From Syngnathus acus (Eukaryota; Chordata; Actinopteri; Syngnathiformes; Syngnathidae): a stretch of 64,000 nucleotides of DNA. The position numbers and the translations under genes were made by a program. The notes beneath the pieces were generated by a model that saw only the letters and a list, made by a program, of their open reading frames with translations, had not been told where the DNA came from and made no database searches. Positions 1 through 13,215 of this stretch are shown one piece after another. The DNA lies in contig NC_051092.1 in the NCBI RefSeq assembly GCF_901709675.1, positions 10,126,491-10,190,490 of the forward strand, in the 5' to 3' direction. Numbering within the stretch: position 1 is the stretch's first letter; each line of letters opens with the position of its first letter.

Positions 1-2395
1 ATAGATGCACAACTAGCATCTTTTTTGGGCCATGCCCCTAGCATTTGTAACTTGTCTCTAATTCAGGGGAACTTTATCAGATTTGATGACACTTAACCTT
101 TTACAGCATTAATGCTACACCTTTTTGTAATGCCTATACAAAAGGATACCAATGAAGGCAAACAGGATGAAGACTAAAACTGGACATGGATGTGTGATGT
201 GGAAAGAAGTGTGCATGTCTCCAAGACAACTTTGGCTGTGTCACCGAATTACATGTGATTAGCCACTTATCAAATATATTTAGCCATTGCACTGTGAATT
301 GATTTCATATCTTTTTGTGCTTGTACTGACATTCTGGCAGTTTTTACGTTTTGTTTCCAGGGGCAACAGCAATCACTTGCCCAGAACATAATGCATCCTC
401 CATAATTAAGTCCTAATAAGTTTTCTCATGACATTTCATGGTACCGCTTAAGGGAAAAAGACTGTTCAGTCTCCAAGGCTCAACTTCTCACAATGGGTTT
501 GCCCGCGATCACATGCCAGTACACAACGTTCCATCGACGCATGTCACTTTCTCATGGGTTGTCTCACATTTCTCGTGTTCTGTCAAAACTTTGTCCAGAT
601 GTAAGGTGAACGCCGGGAAGCTTTTGAGCACGTCAGTAGCCATGGCAGATTCATCTTCTCTGCCGGGCTTGGCTTTATTCCGACTCCAAGACTAGACGTA
701 GCATCAGACCCCTTGGTGAAAAAGCAAAATATTCTGTATCGTGCCGGTAACAGCCCCCACCCCCAAAGAGCCAAAATGCACTCCAAATGCTGCAGAATAT
801 GAGAAATGACTTGTTAGGACTATGAGGTGCATCTTGGCCCACTAAGGACCACCTCGACGTTTTGTTATGCCCTATTACGTACTGTCAAATACAGTAGAAG
901 CATAGAATTTAAATGGTCTTTATTTTAGATACGTTTTTAGTCAGGGTCAGCATACTATGTGCAATTTTAGACTTCAAATATTGAAAACGCATCATTTTTC
1001 ATTCATGCTGCGTCTACATTTATATGCACATCAGCCAAAATTTCATATGGCAGAGTCGCTATACCACCACAATTTGTAAGACAAGGTGACTGCAAAGGAC
1101 ATATTTAAGATCGCTGAAGTAAATGTGGACAGTATGTTACATCCCAGTACAAGCTAAAATTACAAGGCAATATAAAAGGCATATGCTGTAATAGCTCACA
1201 GTTGTGAACAAAGTAACTTTGGCTTCATGTTGCAAATATCTCACCAAGAGATCTAGCAAATGAAAATGCATAAAATGGTACCACAATTGCATTATTCTGA
1301 CTGAAATTGTTTCCCTCAGTAGTTGACATATTTGGAGATGCTAGTTTTGCTTCCAGACATAAAACAATTTCCAAATATATAGAGAAACCTTTAGCAGATG
1401 TGACTGTCTCTGTCGCATTGCTAACACTTTTGTTGCTATGTAATACAAATTGTATTAAAAAAGTCTCTAGGCATAAGCTGTCTAGCACAAACTACAAAAC
1501 TGGTCTCATATGGCGAATTGGGTCACATGACCACATCAGCTTAGAGATCTTTAATACATCAATGACATGTGAGACATGTTTCTCTGTGGATCTCTATGTA
1601 AGCTCAAGGCGAGGCAGAGTGACATCTGGGGTTTGAACGTCAGCAATACAATGACGAGCTGAATCCGCAGGGTGTCAACATTTATGACAGCCTGGAAATA
1701 GCTGTTAGAGGTCTGATCCACAACTGCCTACAGCTTTACACCCTGCACCCCATCTTTATGTCCTACTCCACCATCTCCCGACTCTTGAAAATCACCACCG
1801 TATTTCTGCTTGCAAATTCTTGCATTACAACGGAGGCTGTAGAAGAATAACTGTTTTGACAAGTAGTCAGTTCACTGTAGCCTTTATCCATATAAGAGTT
1901 GACAAACTGCTCTACAAAAAATGAAGAACGGTAAAGCAGAAAAGGAAACACAGAAAAACCAGCCTAATAACAGTTGGCAGAATTTTACACGGGAATGAGA
2001 AATGCGTCATCGATGATAAAACTGTGCTATGTCATCTCTTCAAATGTAACAACTTCAATAAATGCCTGATGCGTCATGGTTAATGAGAAAGTATTCTTCA
2101 TACATATATTTTTTTTACTTTGCCCATGAGTTTCATATTAACCTTGGAACTGACAGGGCAAACCTATTATGTGTGTAATTTGTTATTTTTGCTGAGTTAA
2201 ACAAATGTAGATGATATTGACTGTGGCATGACTTTGATGCACCTCAAACTGTGAAGTGAATACTCAATCCTTGTGAGAAAAGAATATCTAATATAGTATG
2301 ATGTGGAGGGGAAAATATTTTAAATAAAATTACCTGATCCAAGACGCTCGGTTTCGTTCCCTGGGGTTTATTATGTGGTTTGTGGGCACTGTTGT
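1..2395. other. Unique AT-rich sequence, no gene supported
   Basis: No repeat family, RNA gene or convincing exon was recognised here. An open frame of 87 codons on the minus strand at 1225-1488 ends close to a GGTGAG donor-like site. It has no clear acceptor and its composition matches the surroundings, so I treat it as chance. The AT-rich tract near 2100-2120 contains a short poly-T run. Confidence 0.5.
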
Positions 2396-2430
2396 ATTAT
2401 TATTATTATTATTATTATTGTTGTTGTTAG
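2396..2430 (+). repeat. (TTA)n/(TTG)n microsatellite
   Basis: About eight TTA units are followed by three TTG units. The array abuts the tail of the LINE 3' end that starts at 2431, a common arrangement because LINE tails seed microsatellites. Confidence 0.9.
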
Positions 2431-2578
2431 CCATCCATCCATCAATTTTCTACCGCTTATCCGAGGTCAGGTTGTGGGGGCAGCAGCTTTTGCAGGGAAG
2501 CCGCGACTTCCCTCTTCCCAGCCACTTCGTCCAGCTCATCCCAGGGGGTCCCAAGGCGTTCCCAGGCCAGCTGAGACA
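2431..2578 (-). mobile_element. LINE 3' end, Rex/RTE-like, 5'-truncated
   Basis: On the minus strand this is the end of a non-LTR retrotransposon reverse-transcriptase ORF followed by its GGATGG-rich tail. The frame reads ...QLAWERLGTPWDELDEV..., then a Leu/Pro-rich LLPPQPDLG ending and a stop, and stays open for about 39 codons. I recognise both the ending and the tail from a family abundant in teleost genomes. The Rex3/RTE assignment is from memory of the GATG-type tail and is less certain than the LINE call. The element is cut at its 5' side by the TA-inserting element beginning at 2579, and I could not find the missing part on the far side of that insertion. Confidence 0.8.
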
Positions 2579-2990
2579 TACTGTATTTCCCGTACTATAA
2601 GTCGTAGTTTTTTTCATAGTTTGGCCAGGAGTGCGACTTATACTCAGGAGCGACTTATGTGTGAAATCATTAACAGTATTATATCATTTCACATGGTAAT
2701 GTTCACACAAACAGGATGAGGGCGCTCTAGGCCTGTGGAATAATTGGAACTGCAATTGATGATGAGTCTGACGTAAGCCACGTAGAAGAGGAAGCGCTGC
2801 ATCTTCAGAGTTAGCGGAGTTGTTTAAAAGTGACAGAGGATGAAGATTTCATTGGCTTTAGAGATTTGGAGTGACACAGATGGTTTGGTAAACTTGCTAG
2901 CATGTTATTAATGCTATAGTCATCTGAATAACTCTTCATATGTTACGTCAGTTCGTTGTTTATGTGTCATGTAACGTTTAGTTTCTGCCC
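2579..2990 (+). mobile_element. Pogo-like DNA transposon derivative, right end lost
   Basis: The left end, beginning TACTGTATTTCCCG then ACTATAAGTCG, is a diverged copy of the terminal inverted repeat seen intact at 40774 and 57230. It is followed by the same GCGACTTATACTC subterminal motif. Inside, at 2836-2874, a frame reads EDEDFIGFRDLE then stop. This is the same acidic C-terminal tail found in the 40.8-kb copy, so the element probably keeps the end of a transposase gene. The 3' part (about 2895-2990) resembles the 3' untranslated sequence of this teleost family as I remember it. No right inverted repeat is visible, so the copy is truncated. Assignment to the pogo/Tigger branch of Tc1/mariner is inference from the TA target and the acidic tail. 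Confidence 0.65.
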
Positions 2991-4195
2991 TTCAATGAAT
3001 GGGCCTACCGGAAATCCGCTCAGAATATTGCCATATTGTGATGTATGGCCACACGAGTTGTTCTACTAATGACTTGGCAGCTCAGCCAGACAAAGATAAT
3101 TTTTGGTCGATGGCTTGGAGTCCCTCTTGCTTCGCTCCCCGTCGTCATGGCAGCTCAAACACTACTTGAAATTGTACAGGAGGGAGGGGGAGCAGTGACT
3201 CATTTTCTCTGTTTGCTTTAAACCGCAGGTGTTTTTAACTGGACTGCAAAAGTTAAAATCAAATGGACGGGTGTTGACACTTTAATCTGTAATTGCTTTG
3301 AATGTTGTGCAAATAGTGGTGCATACAAAATTAGTTAAGCTTTCTCACCTTTTTGCACTTAATACCAGTTCATACCAGATCGCTGCTTTTATCGTTTACC
3401 TTGTCTATAGGATGATATTCTTATTTTTTGGACGTATTACGAGTCCCATGTAGATTCAGACAATAAATGTCCACATAAATGTCCACATTATTAAACGGCA
3501 TTGGTTATTATTTTGTGTGTGTCTAAATTAAAGTTAAGGACCTCTAGCTTTTTCCAAACCAAACTCAATTTTATTATCAGTGGCCACGTGTGGATCTGAG
3601 GATTGATTTCAAGTTTTTTGTTAGTGTAAACCATCTTAAAATATGAAGAAAAAAATAATGTGGTGCACCCAGTGGCAGTTCATTATACTGCTGGCAGTAA
3701 ATTTCTGCCACCACTAACAAAATAACTACCTAATTAACTAACTAATTGATAATTAATTAATTCATTTGATCCTTAATTACCACATATTCGCTACAATAGA
3801 CTAGTATTGAAGAATCGTTTGTGTGATGGACTTGGCATGGGAATTCAAAGTGCCGACATCGACCATAAATTCATTTTTGAGGAATAGAAGCAATAAAAAC
3901 TGCTAGTGTTGCTATAGGAGTTTACAAGGGGTTACCGGCCAGGTCCCAGTGGAAAAAACAAAGAAAGGAAAACACTGACAAACAATAATCCCCCCCTGCT
4001 CCACCTCCTCACCACATCCACTTTCATAGATTCAGCCCCTCATCAATATAAAGGTATGTCGATCTTAAATTGACTGTTTTAATGATGTGTTTCTTTTTTA
4101 ATCTAGATTGCATATTCAACTTTGCATTTTCGCTCTGTGATTGTCGTCTAAAAAAGGCAACATTAGGGTAACATGCTGGCTCAGAATGGATTATT
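2991..4195. other. No gene seen; mostly unique sequence
   Basis: The stretch holds a short tandem duplication (an AAATGTCCACAT unit twice, about 3465-3490) and an AT-rich TTAATTAA-type tract at 3725-3780. I recognise no exon, RNA gene or named repeat. Confidence 0.5.
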
Positions 4196-4302
4196 GTGAT
4201 TTCAGTTATTTCTAATGGGGAAAACTGCTTCGGAATTTAACGTTTTCGATTCTCAACGCTCTTTCTGGAACGAATTAGCGTTGAGATCTGAGGTTTCACT
4301 GT
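4196..4302. repeat. Old interspersed repeat with internal hairpin
   Basis: The segment contains a 10-bp perfect inverted repeat, TCTCAACGCT at 4251-4260 and AGCGTTGAGA at 4277-4286, and ends GAGGTTTCACTGTA. This resembles the end of a degenerate, unclassified repeat that is common in fish genomes (recalled motif: GAGGTTCCACTGTA). Family assignment is from memory only. Confidence 0.4.
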
Positions 4303-6070
4303 ATAGCAACATGACCACGGCAAAGCAAGCTGTATCACAGTGTTCAAGTTTCTCACTAGAGATTGATCCTTGGTGCACCTGCGAGGATTAATGGATGGGA
4401 TTGAGCAGCCGAGCCCCCTGTACGATGTGCCTTCCCTGATAAGAGAAATCCCAGCTCAGCACATTGCACATTCTGAGCCAGGCAGAGCTGTGATTACAGT
4501 GTGGATGGGGGCTTTGTGCCAGGACCTCCATTAGCCGAAACTCCCAATCCAAGCGTCTACACTTTATGCATCCGTGAGAGCAGACTATGGTGCAGACCTC
4601 AGGGATACTCATTACAAGGCTGGCCCACAGGTTGCAGGAATTAAGAACTTCAGAGTGCAATAATATGCCGACATCCCATCACCAGCCCCTTGTGCGCCAT
4701 AAAACCAGAGAGTTGGTTTCAATAAAGTTTCTTTTGCCTTTACTCACAATTATTCCAAGAACTATTAATAAAGGATGGCTTCACATGTGAAGAAATGAAG
4801 TGGCAAAATTACACAGTATATCATTCCACAATGTCAAGGGCATTAACTACAATATTCTTTTAAACAATCTACACACTATGATGGGCCTCTGAAGTGGTTT
4901 TTAATTATTTAGTTATTTAATTTTAATTATTATTTGTTTTTATTTCCCTATGGGTGAAAACCCTTTGTCAGTTGGTCACAAAGTGGATTATTGTATTCCC
5001 ATTTTAGGTTTGACATTTTCCACTTGTACATGCTCACCCTTGACAATGTCATCTGGAAATATGGGATATGATCTGATAGTTTTCTGTAGTTGAGTTATCT
5101 TGATAATTTGACAATAACATTTGTCCCAAGGACCAAACGGCAACTGATACTCTCTAAAATATTTTTTAAACAAATAATAGCAGAGCATTTGCTACAGGAT
5201 GAAAGTCATGTTTTAGTTATTGGTCCTGAAGCTTAGAGAGAAAAACTTACATAAAAATTCACACATTCGCTAATCGCACATTTACTTTTGAATCACGTGT
5301 TACACGTGAGTCATGTTATGTATTTTAAGAATTTCACGGGATCAAAAATTGAAGGGGGACTGTTTTTTTTTTTTTCTTTTAAGACCTGTTTGTTTTCTAC
5401 TGTATGTTGCTATTTAAGTATAAAAGATACAATGTAAATAAAACTTTGCTTGATCAATCAAGTTTTCCTTTCGTTATTTCCATTATGTTAGGTATCATTT
5501 CATCATGCCTTAATACAAAAGCCTGGCTGGGGACACATATAGGATTCTCTTGCTGTCACAGCCTACAAATCAGTTGGGTTGGCAGGATTCCTTGGGCTAA
5601 AGGACTAAATACGCACTTCCTGAGGATATTAAGGGGAACGGAGCAGCTGTCAGGTCATGCCAAGGAGGATGACTTGCCTACCGTCCATAGTCGGTGGAGG
5701 GGGAGTCTGTGTTCACGGATTCCTTCATGGCTCAAACCAGCTCTCTCTTCAATCTCATTTTCCCTTGGAAAAACTTGCATTTACATACAGTTGCTTGAAA
5801 GTCACCACTTGAGTTGTTTACGGGTGCCGGTGGATTAGTGCGTGTCAGAGCATTACAATAGTACTTAGCATTAGTCAACACAGACTTGACTTCCGTCTCT
5901 AACAAACCTGAAATTTACTTTCGGATCTGTCATGGGAATGTGTACGATTTGCTTGTTGTTTCTCTAATTATGTTCATAAAACAACCAAATGTTTCCAAAT
6001 AAGTCGTGTTTTAGTAGTGATTGTGTCATTATTGTTTTCTATTATAATAAAGGAGTAATGCTTTATGAGT
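4303..6070. other. No gene supported; includes a 144-codon chance frame
   Basis: The longest open frame without tandem-repeat or recognisable transposon content in the window (5404-5838, plus strand) lies here. It lacks recognisable domains, splice context or codon bias and is probably chance. Low-complexity AT at 4895-4945 and a poly-T run at 5361-5375 are also present. Sequence at 4380-4740 is relatively GC-rich and non-repetitive and could be conserved non-coding DNA, but nothing here proves it. Confidence 0.4.
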
Positions 6071-6261
6071 TCATCTATCCATCCATTCATTTTGTGAATT
6101 GCTTCTCTTCACCAGAGTCGTGGGCACGCTGGAGCCTATCCCAGCGGACTTCAGGCAGGAGGTGAGGGACACCCTAAACTAGTTGCTGCGAATCGCAGGA
6201 CACACAGACAAACAACCACACACTCACACCTTCCGGGCGATTTCGAGAGGTCAGCAATGCA
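6071..6261 (-). mobile_element. SINE/LINE 3'-end fragment, GGATGG-tailed family
   Basis: Read on the minus strand this ends with the ATGGATGGAT-type tail. On the plus strand it shows the diagnostic core GCTGGAGCCTATCCCAGC and a CACACTCACACCT segment. The same core recurs at 14466, 27532, 30024, 33753, 45731, 60500 and 61181. The full-length family as I know it has a tRNA-like head, and this copy lacks the head. Confidence 0.8.
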
Positions 6262-9200
6262 TAAATACATTCTGTTTAAGAATTTTGTCTTTAGTTATCT
6301 TTAATTATACGTATGATAAATTGAACTAACAGTATTAATAATTAATACAATTCACACTGTAAATACTTTATTTAGCAATACACAAACATTGTAGTCTCTA
6401 TGATTATTTAGTATTAATCAATAAAACGACAGAAATGTAATTCCTTGGAGGAAATTGGCCTTTTATTCTTGTCATTAACTGTCAACATTTCACAATTTTT
6501 GGACAGGAATAAAGGATTTAAAATGGACCTTACCCTTTTACATGCAAATTTAAGCCAGGCAACATGGCTTTTCTGAACTCAACCATTACATTCAAATTTC
6601 TTTCTGTTGAGGAGGGCAAGTACATAATTATAACTTGACATTTTAATTAATCACTATTGTATTTTATTTGTAAAATTGTAAAATGGAAATGAGTGGGCAA
6701 AAGTAATGTCATTTATAAATTATAAATATAAAATTACCAAAACAGATGCTGTAAATAAACGGGAATTGATGTGTAACCTTTACAATGGGCGGTGGTCTGT
6801 TAAGAATGACAACTGCAATTTACTGCCGACCTATCTGAGTGAACCCCACCATTTGCAGCACCACTAGCAGCTGGGAGCTCACCCATGAGCCTAAAGAGGA
6901 CAGGGGCATGGATGGATGATTACATATTGAGTTGTTTTCCTTCACTTTTTTCTCAAATGCGGCTAAAACCATGTTGCTATGTGCAGAACCTTCTCATGCA
7001 CACAAGGATAAGCACTTTGCCGTCCGTGAAAGCACCAGGGTGAAGATGCTTTGCTCCACTTCCGTTTTAACAGTGAGCTTTTGCGAAAGCTACTCTAATA
7101 GCCTCATAAAGTATTCATTATTATGTAGCAGCTCTCAAGGCTTGCTCCAAGCCAGAAATCCTGCAGAGAGACAGCCAGCGTGTAAATGAAAGCGGAGGTG
7201 GTCAGTGTCCAAAACACCGTCCATCCTTGATTAACTTCCGTCCTTTGCGCTAAGTTGACAGTTCAAATTGATCTGAAATGTACAGTACAGAATGTTGACA
7301 GAGTGGCTCAGCCCAATGTTAACAGACAGTAAATATTATATAATTAAGGCAGGAAGCAATTAATACAACAAACTTAAGCTTAATGTAGTACCCATTATTC
7401 AAAGATCATGTGCTGAGTAGACTGCCTGTTAAGTGGGAACCTTTTAAATGGTCTCTATAGTTTACATCTTTCTACTTGACTGTGTCATTTAACTCTTGGT
7501 ACTTCTAGAAATATGCTTGCATGCCCTCCCAGTGAAATAGAGATCAGAGAAATTTGTCAACACTACTACAATAAGATTGTGAGATATTTTCTGAGATATA
7601 CTGATATTTTGACGACTAGTGCTGGTTTTCTCACTTGCCAAACTATTAATGGCTTTAGCGACCTGCAGTACAGCTTGAAGTTCATTCAAGGTACCCCATT
7701 ATATGAGCTTCACAAATGTCGGATATCTTGGATGAGATACAGAGGAAGAGGAAATAGAAATTTTCACAAGCTTTCACAAGATTTCTCTGCTGATCGAATA
7801 AAATGCTCAACAGCTGCTCTGTAGGCAGTATATACTTAGAACTTAAACTATTATTAGCTCTGGCAAGGATATCATGTTTTTGATAGCAAATTGCTGTCTG
7901 TTTGAATGTGTATCTATGCTTAGTACACAAAAAAAACAGCTTGATGAAAATCCATGAACCTTACCAGAGAGCTGAAGTACGGGTCATGAAAAACCTTTTA
8001 CATTTTGCTGATGTATTTCATTGGCCATTTTTGGAGCTTTGATTCTGGTGGATAAGGTGGAATTGTTTTTTTGTCCATAATTTTCACCATCATTTTTTTT
8101 TTCATTGTATTTGTATTTCAAAAACGGTGACGTTTCAATTGTATGACCTCTGACTGAACTGACTGAATTAAAACGATAAGATAGTGATATACTGTACATG
8201 TCACAAAATGATGTAAGTTTATAAAATGAGAAAATCTTTGTAAATAACAATGTAAGCAGCAATATGCACATGTATACTCATAAAACAACAACACACGATA
8301 TTAGTAACACATCATCCAACCAATATTGTTGGCTTTAAAATACCCTGTTGACGAAACTGAAGAATTCAATATTTTAAACGGATGAAAACATTTGGAGAGG
8401 AACAAATCAAGGTAACAGTTTTGTTTCTTTTGTCCAGCTAATGCCGCTGAATATAAAAGGCAACCTGGCTGATGACTGATTAGAGCACTATATATACACG
8501 TACATACAACTATGACCTTATGTATTGACACAAGTCAGTGAGTTAAGTGGATGCTTCTTCAAATTTCTCACACAGGCATAAATAGGAGCCACTATCACTT
8601 GCATCCAGTTGGCAGGCTGAACACGTTCTAATTCTCTCAATTCCTTTTCCCTTCAGTGTCAAAGCCGGGTCCAAGTCTCCTAATTCCCTTTTCCCCTTTG
8701 TCTTCTCTATAACACACACAAAAGAAAAGTAAGGCATCAAGCCTGTTTCTCATCTCCTTTGAATGCTTTCACCTGTCTGCTTGCTTTAGTGCTAAAAGAT
8801 GCTCTTCCTGCTGCCTTGTGGCTTAGAAGAGACTGCAGAACTTTAAAAGCACATCCTTTAAAAGAACAAGTCATTGAGTCAGACGCCTACAGAATCATTA
8901 TGCCGTCTTTTAACACCTTTGGCTTTAATTGCCCTATTGTGAATCACTTGTTAAATAAAAAAGTAACATTGGGAGGAAAAAAAAAACAAAAAAATGTGTC
9001 GCCTTTTAAGTCATTGTGTCTACTTGTGCTTGGGTGTACGCATACATCATACGGATTTTCTGTCTGTGTGTCTGGAGGGTCCCACACTGTCACATTTTGA
9101 AGCCTCACTTTCCCTGCCTGCTGGGTATTCTGCAAACACAAACTCTTACTCAGAAACACACAGCAAGTCTCACACACGATTTCAGGTAACCCCGCAGACA

Positions 9201-12179
9201 CAGAATAACACACTAAACTCAAAAGCGAGACAATATTTGTATATCACACTGAGAAACCTTTGTACAATAACCTGAGAGCAACAGAGGCCCAAGTCTTTGA
9301 GGGATGACAGCTAGCTCTCAGCCAAACTGTGATTTTGCAGCTATTAGTTTTAAGTGATGATGGCCCTACTTGCTCTGCATCAAAGTCAAATGTTAGTGTT
9401 GCGCTGCATAGCAAAATTGACTCACTAGATACAGTTTAATTTCATGCAGTAAAGGAGATGGATGAAAATATTTTCTTTTATAGCGTAGCTATTTTCCAGT
9501 TTTGATTGATATGTACATTATTTTGGTTGGGACGTGCATATAAAACTCTCAGACTTATGAGATCCAGTGGCAACACAGTAAGCGACAAGCACATACGTAC
9601 ATACTACATGAATCCTATTAAATATTACATATTCGATAAATACAATCCTGTGCCATTGTGAGGTGGTAGCATGCACAGTGCACCGCACACTGAAAATATT
9701 TTCAGCAGTTTGCTGAAGTGAAGAAGTAATCAGTCAAAGCAGACTGGAAAAAAAATATTTTTAAGTTTCATGCTCCATGTTCTTGGCATCACTCACCAAA
9801 AAGATTTTTCTCTAACAAACCAGCACCAAACACAGTGTAACGAAAGTTTTATATTATAAATATATAGCACAAAAAAGTTCAGGAATTTTGAGTGGAGGCA
9901 TTTTATTTATCAAAGAAAAACATGAGGAATGAATGAAAAGAAAAGATACACAGTGTGCTGTATGGTGGTGAAAAATAAACCATGCCTCAATAATGTGTTC
10001 ATACTTTGAACAGCTGTTCTCTGACTGGAATATGCCCATTTATGTAAACCAAAAAAAGATTTGCGTTAGTTCTTGAAGAGAGGAACAGACTGCATTTTTT
10101 AGAGAGGTGCCTGTCACTCAACTTTTATACCGTAGACATGAACTGAAATTGTCGCACCTTTTGGTACCACGTTACCTTAAGGGATACAGAAATTCTGTAT
10201 TATCTGACCAAGGTACAAAGAACAAAATAAATTCTTCAGTAAGATCCGAAAATATTTTGAGAGTGGCGGAGTTTATAGAATGTTGCAGTGTATGCAAACA
10301 ACAGAGTTGAAACAAAAGGTTTTAAATATTCATTTGGAGTCAATAATTGCCAATTTATTGTTCCTTATCTTTTAATTCACTCACTTTTCCGGTAATATAG
10401 TTTAATGTCTCAAAATGTTTAGGTGCGGGTAGTGCATAAGATGTGAGATCAATTACGATTTGGACTCTTTAGCATTGGACTGCAGTTCAGAGAATCTGGT
10501 CTGACATCATAGTTAGAAAAATACAACTGCCAAACCACACAATTGCACTTTACATAGGCACCTTAACAGCTACCTTTCATTTACCTTATTTGGATGAGGC
10601 AGATAAGAGGTGGATATGTGATATTTCCAGAACATCTTAACGTTAGTTGGATCACATTACTGACATGATATCACAACAAAATCTAACAGCACCATCTCCT
10701 AATGTTACATTTAGATACTTTCACACATACATTGAAGGGTATAAAAGATACTGGTGGCTAAAGGGTACCTACTAAATAGGGTATTTAAAGTCAAATTGGA
10801 AGATAATAAAGGCTTTTTAAGTGGTGAATGAAGAGCGACAGTAGTCTTTAGCGGCTCCGTGACCCTAATGTAGAGTTAGTGACTAAACGTGTGGGTACAT
10901 AGACTTATCAGCTGGAGAGGTTACCTCCTCACAAATAGATAAATGCCCCAGCACAAGTTTAAATATGCGTGTGGTAGCAGGAACATCCACAGTTAGACAG
11001 TGACTGGTAGCAAAGTGGTTTTACATAGCAAAAAGTTTGAGATTTGAGACATATTAAGTGGCTCTGTAATTACGACATGTTGTATCTAAAGTGCCAACGT
11101 GGTTATCTTAGAAACCACAAAAGCAAACCTAAATGAATTAGAATGGAGCTTTTAAGAAAAGAGATGCACTTGAGCCACTTAAAAAACAACAACACTGCAC
11201 CACTTGGCCTCTGCAGTTCTTCATGCTCCAAAGGACATGGATTCACTACCTTTCTGTCAAACTGCCAAGTCTCATTTACAGGTCCGTTACCCTTAATTAT
11301 GTGAGCTGTAATGTAAAAGAAGTCCTTTACAAGAATACATCATGCGGACAAAAGTGTTGGGACACTTGCAGCCTTTACAAGGGGGACAATGAAAAGAAAA
11401 TATTAAAGGTCCCATGACCCATTTTTGCTCATTTTCTTTTTAGAAAGCCTCATGTCCTTTTATTTGGTTTGCAAAGTAATTTGGGTTGGAAATGGACAAG
11501 ATGCACTTATTCAACCACTTTTCTTTGGTCAGAAATGACTGTGCTTCTCATTAATATTAAAAAAAAAAAAAACTACTTTAACTTCACTCCGACTGGGTTG
11601 CTGCTCTCCTTAATTTGATACGGAAACATATTTTCTCTGTTGAGTATCTTATATGTGTGCATCTTGTGGCTACCATGCCTCTTCATTATTTTGATTCCAT
11701 TAAAACTGGTTCAAGTGCACTCCCAGGCGATCACAGCAACGTATCTGCAACCTCACAGTTGCCTACCGAGCAACCAAAGGCAAACTGACCAGCAGAAACC
11801 TTCTCAAAATGTACCTGAACACAGCATACTTATGATTCAAAAATTTTTAGGCATTATGCCAGAAACTAAATTAGATCATTTCTAATCCTATCAAACCTGG
11901 TCACTCCTAAAGAAAACCCGCAGCTCTGCTTCCTGTTGTCTTGAGTGCCACTGTTTCAAAGCTTGTTTTGTACCCTTTCCCATTTGTCCTACCAGAGAGT
12001 CCTATCAGAAAACACACCTGGCACTTTCTATTCATTTCAGCCTGCTTTGATATGTTTTATTTTTCCACCTTCTTACAAGTCTCCATTGCTGTTGACCCTA
12101 AGAATTTGTTTTTCTCCAAATCGCCTCACCCTTTCTCCTCTACCCTCTCTCTCTATGCTCTCTCTCTACGTTTCATTCA
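6262..12179. other. Long unique stretch; no gene supported
   Basis: About 5.9 kb with no convincing exon or RNA gene. At 11340-11390 the motif GACAAAAGTGTTGGGACACT resembles a short relic of a teleost DNA transposon. Sequence from 11407 starting AAGGTCCCATGACC resembles another degenerate repeat, and a poly-A run sits at 11560-11573. A poly-A-rich tract occurs at 8978-8995. The open frames of 60-110 codons scattered here have no family features. Confidence 0.45.
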
Positions 12180-13215
12180 TCTACTGTACAAAGTCATAAT
12201 ACAACTCCTTCTGGCCTTCTACTGTATGCACTTCTCCATCAACACCCTCAAAGTGAAAAGGCATCTGTAGTACCCTTCCTAGACAGGAAACCATACTGTT
12301 GCTCACAAATACTTCTCTCCTGAGTCTAGCTTCTACTCGTCTTTGCCATGCCTGAATTGCGTGGCTCACCACCTTGATTCCTCAATAATTCCCACAACTC
12401 TTCACATCGTCTTTGTTCTCTCCAGCACACTACTGGCACAAGTAAACACATTTCCATCACTATCTTCCATCACTACACCGAACCCACTGCACTTCTTTCC
12501 ATCCCCACCTCTCTGTATGGCCAACCTGTAAAGAGCTTTAGTTCCGTCATTACTCTCCAACCTGACAGAATTATCATCTTATGCCCTCTTTTTGGCATTA
12601 ACTACCGCCTTCAAATCCCCTCTGTTGAATCTCTGTGTATTCTTGTCTCCCCTCCTCAGTGTCCCACTTGTATGTATGCTTCTACCACTTTTTCATTCCA
12701 CCCCACTGTCTTTTTCTCCTCCTTCCAGCCAGAAGACACTCCAAGCACTCTCCTGTCTGTCCCGCTGATCACTCTGGGTGTAGCGGCCCAGTCTTCTGGA
12801 AGCTCCTCCTGCCGACCTGCTTCTCACCTATTCATGGAAAGCCACACGACACTTTTTCTTTCTCAGCTTTGACCGCATTGATCTGTGGTCTGCCTTCGTC
12901 TTTTTAATCTTCCTCATCACCACCAGGGTTATTTTACGCATTCTTATGCTGTCTTGTTACACTCTCCCCTCATAGTCAGTAACGTCTTTAGATGACAACA
13001 CAAGCACCAAATGTAATCCACCGAGTGGTTCTACCTCCGCTCTTGTCGGTCACCTTGTCTTTCAGCTACTGCTGGAAGAAAGTGTTTGCTGCATCTCTAT
13101 CAAACCTTTTGGCAAAACCAACCACCATTTGTTCCTTCAAGTTCCTTTCCCGCATATCATATTTACGCATATATTTTCCATCACCAACATGTTTCCGTTA
13201 AAATGTTTGGTAAAA
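12180..13215 (-). mobile_element. Fossil RTE-type LINE, endonuclease to reverse transcriptase
   Basis: On the minus strand, reading from 13215 down, translated fragments match the teleost RTE retrotransposon polyprotein in the expected order. First comes the end of the apurinic endonuclease domain (HVGDGKYMRKYDMRER... then QMVVGFAKRF, about 13105-13195), then NTFFQQ and KSGGRTT. A basic linker follows, then the start of the reverse transcriptase (ENKDDVKSCGNY, stop, GIKVVSHAIQAW near 12340-12410) and RVEARLRREV. The copy ends near GQKELYYDFVQ at 12181. In-frame stops and frame shifts throughout mark it as dead; for example, the Arg of the RT NYRGI motif is a stop. Both ends are truncated. Family identity is from recognition of these motifs and was not searched. 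Confidence 0.85.

Noticed and set aside
5404-5838. 144-codon plus-strand frame
   Set aside because: No recognisable domain, codon bias or splice signals, and a frame of this length is plausible by chance in 64 kb.
12343-12907. Plus-strand Ser/Pro/Leu-rich frames
   Set aside because: They are antisense to the fossil RTE LINE, which explains the composition.
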